Source: Streptomyces sp. CB01249
GTDB lineage: Bacteria > Actinomycetota > Actinomycetes > Streptomycetales > Streptomycetaceae
DNA: 64,000 nt
Direction of reading: 5' to 3'
Assembly (NCBI RefSeq): GCF_001905735.1
Contig: NZ_LISW01000001.1
Span: forward strand, 1,796,411-1,860,410
Numbering within the stretch: the first letter of the stretch is position 1; every line of letters begins with the position of its first letter. Both the position numbers and the translations under genes were made by a program. Below are positions 62,101 to 64,000 of the stretch, piece by piece. Below the pieces are notes generated by a model. It did not search any database and had not been told where the DNA came from. It saw nothing but the letters and a program-made list of their open reading frames with translations.

Positions 62101-64000
62101 TCACCCCCAACGGGAAGCTCGACCGCCGTGCCCTGCCCGCGCCGCAGCTGCGGCGGTCGTCCGGCGCGACCCGGCCCGCCACCGAGGTGGAACGCCTGCT
62201 CGCCGGGATCTGGGGCGAGGTGCTCGGGCTGACGGAGGTCGGCACGGACGAGGACTTCTTCGACATCGGCGGCCACTCGCTCCTGGCCACCCAGGTCGTC
62301 GCGAGGGCCCGCGCCCGGCTGACCGAGGCGGGCGCCCGGCCCGTCAGCGTCATGGACCTCTTCACCCACCGCACCGTCCGCGACCTGGCCGCCGTCGCCT
62401 CCCGGGACGAGAGCGACGACTCCCCGAGGCCGCTGCTGCACCGGCTCACCCCGCCCGTGTCCGCCGCCCACCGCACCCGCACCTTCGTCTGCGTGCCGTA
62501 CGGCGGCGGCAGCCCCGTCGTCTACCAGCCCGTCGCCGACGCACTGCCCGCCGACACCGAGCTGTGGGCGGTCGCCGTACCGGGCCACGACGTCGGTGTC
62601 ACCGAGGAGTCCGTGCCGTTCGACGAACTCGCCGAGCGCATCGCGGCAGAGGTACGGGAGCGGACCGAGGGGCCCGTCGTGGTCTACGGGCACTGCGCGG
62701 TCGGCACGGCCCTGGCGATTTCCGTCTCCCGGCTGCTGGAAGCCGCCGGGCACCCGCTGGAGGCGGTCTACGCAGGAGCCCAGTTCCCCTTCGCCCGGCC
62801 CCGCAGCCGGGTGCTCAACGCACTGAGCCGCGTCGCCTCACTCGAACCGCTGCTCGGCGACCGGGTCTACGCGAACTGGCTCATCGGGCTCGGGGTGAAC
62901 ACCTCCGACCTCGACAAGGAGCAGGCGGCCTTCATCATCGGCAACATGCGCAGGGACACCCAGGCCGCCGAGGACTACTTCACCCGCGCCATCGCCGACG
63001 TGGCCGCCGGCGCGCCACGGCTGCGCGCCCCGCTCATCTGCCTGATCGGCGACCAGGACCCGGCGGCCGACTTCTACCAGGAGCGCTACCGCGAGTGGCT
63101 GCTGCTGGCCGAGCGCTCCGCCGTCGCCGTGCTCGACCAGGGCGGCCACTTCTTCCTCAAGTACCGGGCCACCGAGGTCGCCGAGGCGGTGACCACCGTG
63201 CACCCCGCGGTGTGCGACGGCGTGACCGACGAACTGCCCGCCCGCGATCCGCGGAACTCGTGGTGGTTCCACGGGGACACCGGGCCGGTGACGGCTGCCG
63301 AGGAGTCCGGCAGGGAAACCCCCGCCGAGGAAGCGGAGTCCGACGCCGGGCCCGAACCCAGCATGCGACGGTTCCTCGCGGTCGCGAGCGGGCAGCTGGT
63401 CTCCATCACCGGTTCGGCGCTGACCGAATTCGCGCTGCCGCTCTGGATCCTGCTGAACACCGGCTCCCTCACCCGGTACGCGCTCTACGCGGTGATCGCC
63501 ATGGTCCCCGGCATCCTCGTCGGCCCGCTGGCGGGCGCCCTCGTCGACCGGCTGGACCGGCGCACCGTACTCCTCGCGGGCGACCTCACCGCCTGCACCA
63601 CGCAGGCCGGCCTCCTGGCCCTGCTCCTCACCGGGAACCTGCACTCCTGGGAGGTGTACGTCCTGCTGGGCGTGCTCTCCCTCGCCCTGACCTTCCAACG
63701 GCTCGCCTACGCCTCGGCGGTCCCGCAGCTGGTACCCAAGCAGTATCTCGGCCACGCCAACGGCATCGTCCAACTCGCGTTCGGCACCGCCCAGTTCGTC
63801 GTGCCGCTGGTGGCCGTCGCGCTGATGGCCGCAATCGGTCTGGGCGGCATCCTCGTCATCGACGTGGCCAGCTACGTCCTGGCCATCGGCGTCCTGCTCG
63901 CGGTCAAGTTCCCCCGGACGCTGCCGTGGACCCGGCGCGAGTCCCTCGTCTCCGAGATCCGGCACGGCTTCGCCCATTCCTGGCGCAACCGGGGCTTCCG
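59169..64000 (+). CDS. NRPS C-A-PCP-TE fused to an MFS transporter (partial)
   Basis: Runs past the window end; at least 1610 residues. Domains: C (HHSVSDGWS near 174), A ([10 protein letters not shown] near 648), PCP ([11 protein letters not shown], Ser 1037), thioesterase (about 1090-1350) and then, without a stop codon, an MFS transporter (from about 1400: [21 protein letters not shown], several membrane helices, [13 protein letters not shown]). The pocket code D-V-W-H-I-S-L-V-D-K matches serine, as in EntF. The TE elbow is GHCAVG with Cys1176 in place of Ser; Asp near 1295 and His near 1327 complete the triad. Coupled to module 1 by an ATGA overlap. Confidence 0.93.
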   Translation, partial: MSADTAHPAEPAAARLSAAKRELLRRRLSARPAARATIPRRDPDTPVPLSFAQERLWFMEQFAPGTAAYNIPVVRRLRGPLDADQLRAALDAAVARHETLRSRYPATDDGRPLLVIDPPGPAALTEAVAESPAEAERLVDEASAVPFDLERGPLLRALLIRLAADDHVLLLVVHHSVSDGWSSEVLLGDVLRHYAAGVAGEPDPLPELAVQYGDFALWQREQLSGERLAAEVAHWSGELAGIEPLELAFSRPRPPRQTFEGAGYAFFVDRALLDRLTALGRLHDATVHMVLLAAFQILLARFSGQRDFAVGSPVAGRTEPELEDLVGMFVNVIALPARLEGDPSFAELLRRTRETCLDAYAHQELPFAQLVSELKVARDVSRPPVFQAVLAVQNYATQRDATAAGGLSAEPFGVRASGTRFDLELFLQEWPDGLHGSFNFNTDLFDPADIGRLADHLGRILRSVAAAPETPLSGLAGPTPEEHETETERYNDTAVDRPPTTLTALVAEQIARTPDAVAVAVEGRPALTYRQLDERADRIAARLAAEGIGPGGLVAICSERSPELVAGLLGILRTGAAYAPLEPGYPAERLAFLLADSDAPVLLTQRGLPTPHGCTAQIMLLDDPEEPPRSRRGPAGPTPDDPAYLIYTSGSTGRPKGVPNTHRAIANRLQWMQDTYRLGPDDAVLQKTPVGFDVSVWEFFWPLTTGARIVLAKPGGQKDAGYLLDLIATAGVTVAHFVPAMLTVFLAEEGVERCTTLRRVISSGEALPPDTARELTGRLPHCALANLYGPTEAAVDVSSWECAGPLETVPIGRPIDNTRLYVLDAALRPVPPGAPGELHIGGTAVALGYHRRPGRTAARFVPDPYGPPGSRLYRTGDLARRLPDGTLQHLGRVDAQIKLRGLRIEPGETEAALRAQPHVADAAVVLREDRPGDQRLVGYVVAAGPDEPDPVRLRTALKRVLPEHQVPSVVAVVPALPLTPNGKLDRRALPAPQLRRSSGATRPATEVERLLAGIWGEVLGLTEVGTDEDFFDIGGHSLLATQVVARARARLTEAGARPVSVMDLFTHRTVRDLAAVASRDESDDSPRPLLHRLTPPVSAAHRTRTFVCVPYGGGSPVVYQPVADALPADTELWAVAVPGHDVGVTEESVPFDELAERIAAEVRERTEGPVVVYGHCAVGTALAISVSRLLEAAGHPLEAVYAGAQFPFARPRSRVLNALSRVASLEPLLGDRVYANWLIGLGVNTSDLDKEQAAFIIGNMRRDTQAAEDYFTRAIADVAAGAPRLRAPLICLIGDQDPAADFYQERYREWLLLAERSAVAVLDQGGHFFLKYRATEVAEAVTTVHPAVCDGVTDELPARDPRNSWWFHGDTGPVTAAEESGRETPAEEAESDAGPEPSMRRFLAVASGQLVSITGSALTEFALPLWILLNTGSLTRYALYAVIAMVPGILVGPLAGALVDRLDRRTVLLAGDLTACTTQAGLLALLLTGNLHSWEVYVLLGVLSLALTFQRLAYASAVPQLVPKQYLGHANGIVQLAFGTAQFVVPLVAVALMAAIGLGGILVIDVASYVLAIGVLLAVKFPRTLPWTRRESLVSEIRHGFAHSWRNRGF

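Noticed and set aside
63363..64000. MFS transporter as a separate gene starting at ATG 63363
   Set aside because: There is no stop codon between the thioesterase and this Met in the NRPS frame and no good ribosome binding site, so a fusion is the direct reading.
1..64000. CRISPR arrays, tRNA or rRNA genes
   Set aside because: No regularly spaced direct repeats and no tRNA-like cloverleaf or rRNA stretch was found on reading through; a covariance-model search would settle small RNAs.

Overview
The window is high-GC actinobacterial chromosome, almost certainly from a Streptomyces. The evidence is third-position GC bias, GGAG/AAGGAG ribosome binding sites with many GTG starts, long antisense reading frames, LacI-controlled sugar ABC operons without their own ATPase, a CsoR-type copper box, a DasR-like box and an NRPS operon. 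I saw no rRNA, tRNA, CRISPR array or complete insertion sequence. Both strands are densely coded and most genes read as ordinary intact Streptomyces genes.

Layout: (1) 29-2774 (-): a phosphonate-type catabolic pair (FAD oxidoreductase plus phosphonatase-like HAD) with a GntR/UTRA regulator. (2) 2860-6421 (-): a MoxR-type AAA ATPase overlapping a VWA/HEXXH protein, then a 68-bp MITE-like inverted repeat and a SUKH-like gene. (3) 6601-8524: a secreted SGNH lipase, a 59-aa membrane protein and a MerR/TipA-like regulator. (4) 8597-16339 (-): a complete set of homologues of the uncharacterised E. coli yhfS-yhfZ/php cluster, with the same 26-bp promoter element in front of yhfZ and yhfY. (5) 16499-18059 (+): a zinc alcohol dehydrogenase and a MarR-like regulator. 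(6) 18181-29126: what looks like an N-glycan utilisation locus (binding protein, two permeases, GH5 beta-mannosidase-like, GH85 endoglycosidase, GH38 alpha-mannosidase, LacI regulator and twin operators).

(7) 29197-36633: a mycothiol-type enzyme, a GH54 arabinofuranosidase behind a perfect 20-bp palindrome, a Ser/Thr kinase with an unusual extracellular domain, a copper-box operon with a Met/His-rich lipoprotein, and small proteins. (8) 36727-45304: a MarR/VOC divergent pair with twin palindromes, a hydrolase, SnoaL-like and LysR genes, a small two-gene unit encoding a 44-aa secreted-type peptide, a DUF1152 gene, a frameshifted gene remnant, a HAD phosphatase and a large SF2 helicase with helicase-associated repeats. 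(9) 45869-55531 (+): a membrane protein, then a second LacI/ABC sugar locus with a CBM35-CBM35-beta-helix protein (GH87 mycodextranase-like) and a GH13 alpha-glucosidase, probably for alpha-1,3/1,4-glucan. (10) 55897-64000 (+): a two-gene NRPS operon that runs off the window. Module 1 is C-A-PCP with an acidic pocket. Module 2 is C-A(Ser)-PCP-TE fused in frame to an MFS transporter, and its TE has Cys in place of the usual nucleophilic Ser.

Both sugar operons carry a lipoprotein and two permeases but no ATPase, so they presumably use a shared ATPase (MsiK in Streptomyces). The enzymes match the importers: secreted endo-acting enzymes release oligosaccharides, and cytoplasmic exo-enzymes finish them. 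The points most worth following are the yhf cluster with its duplicated operator, the N-glycan locus and the NRPS-TE(Cys)-MFS fusion.
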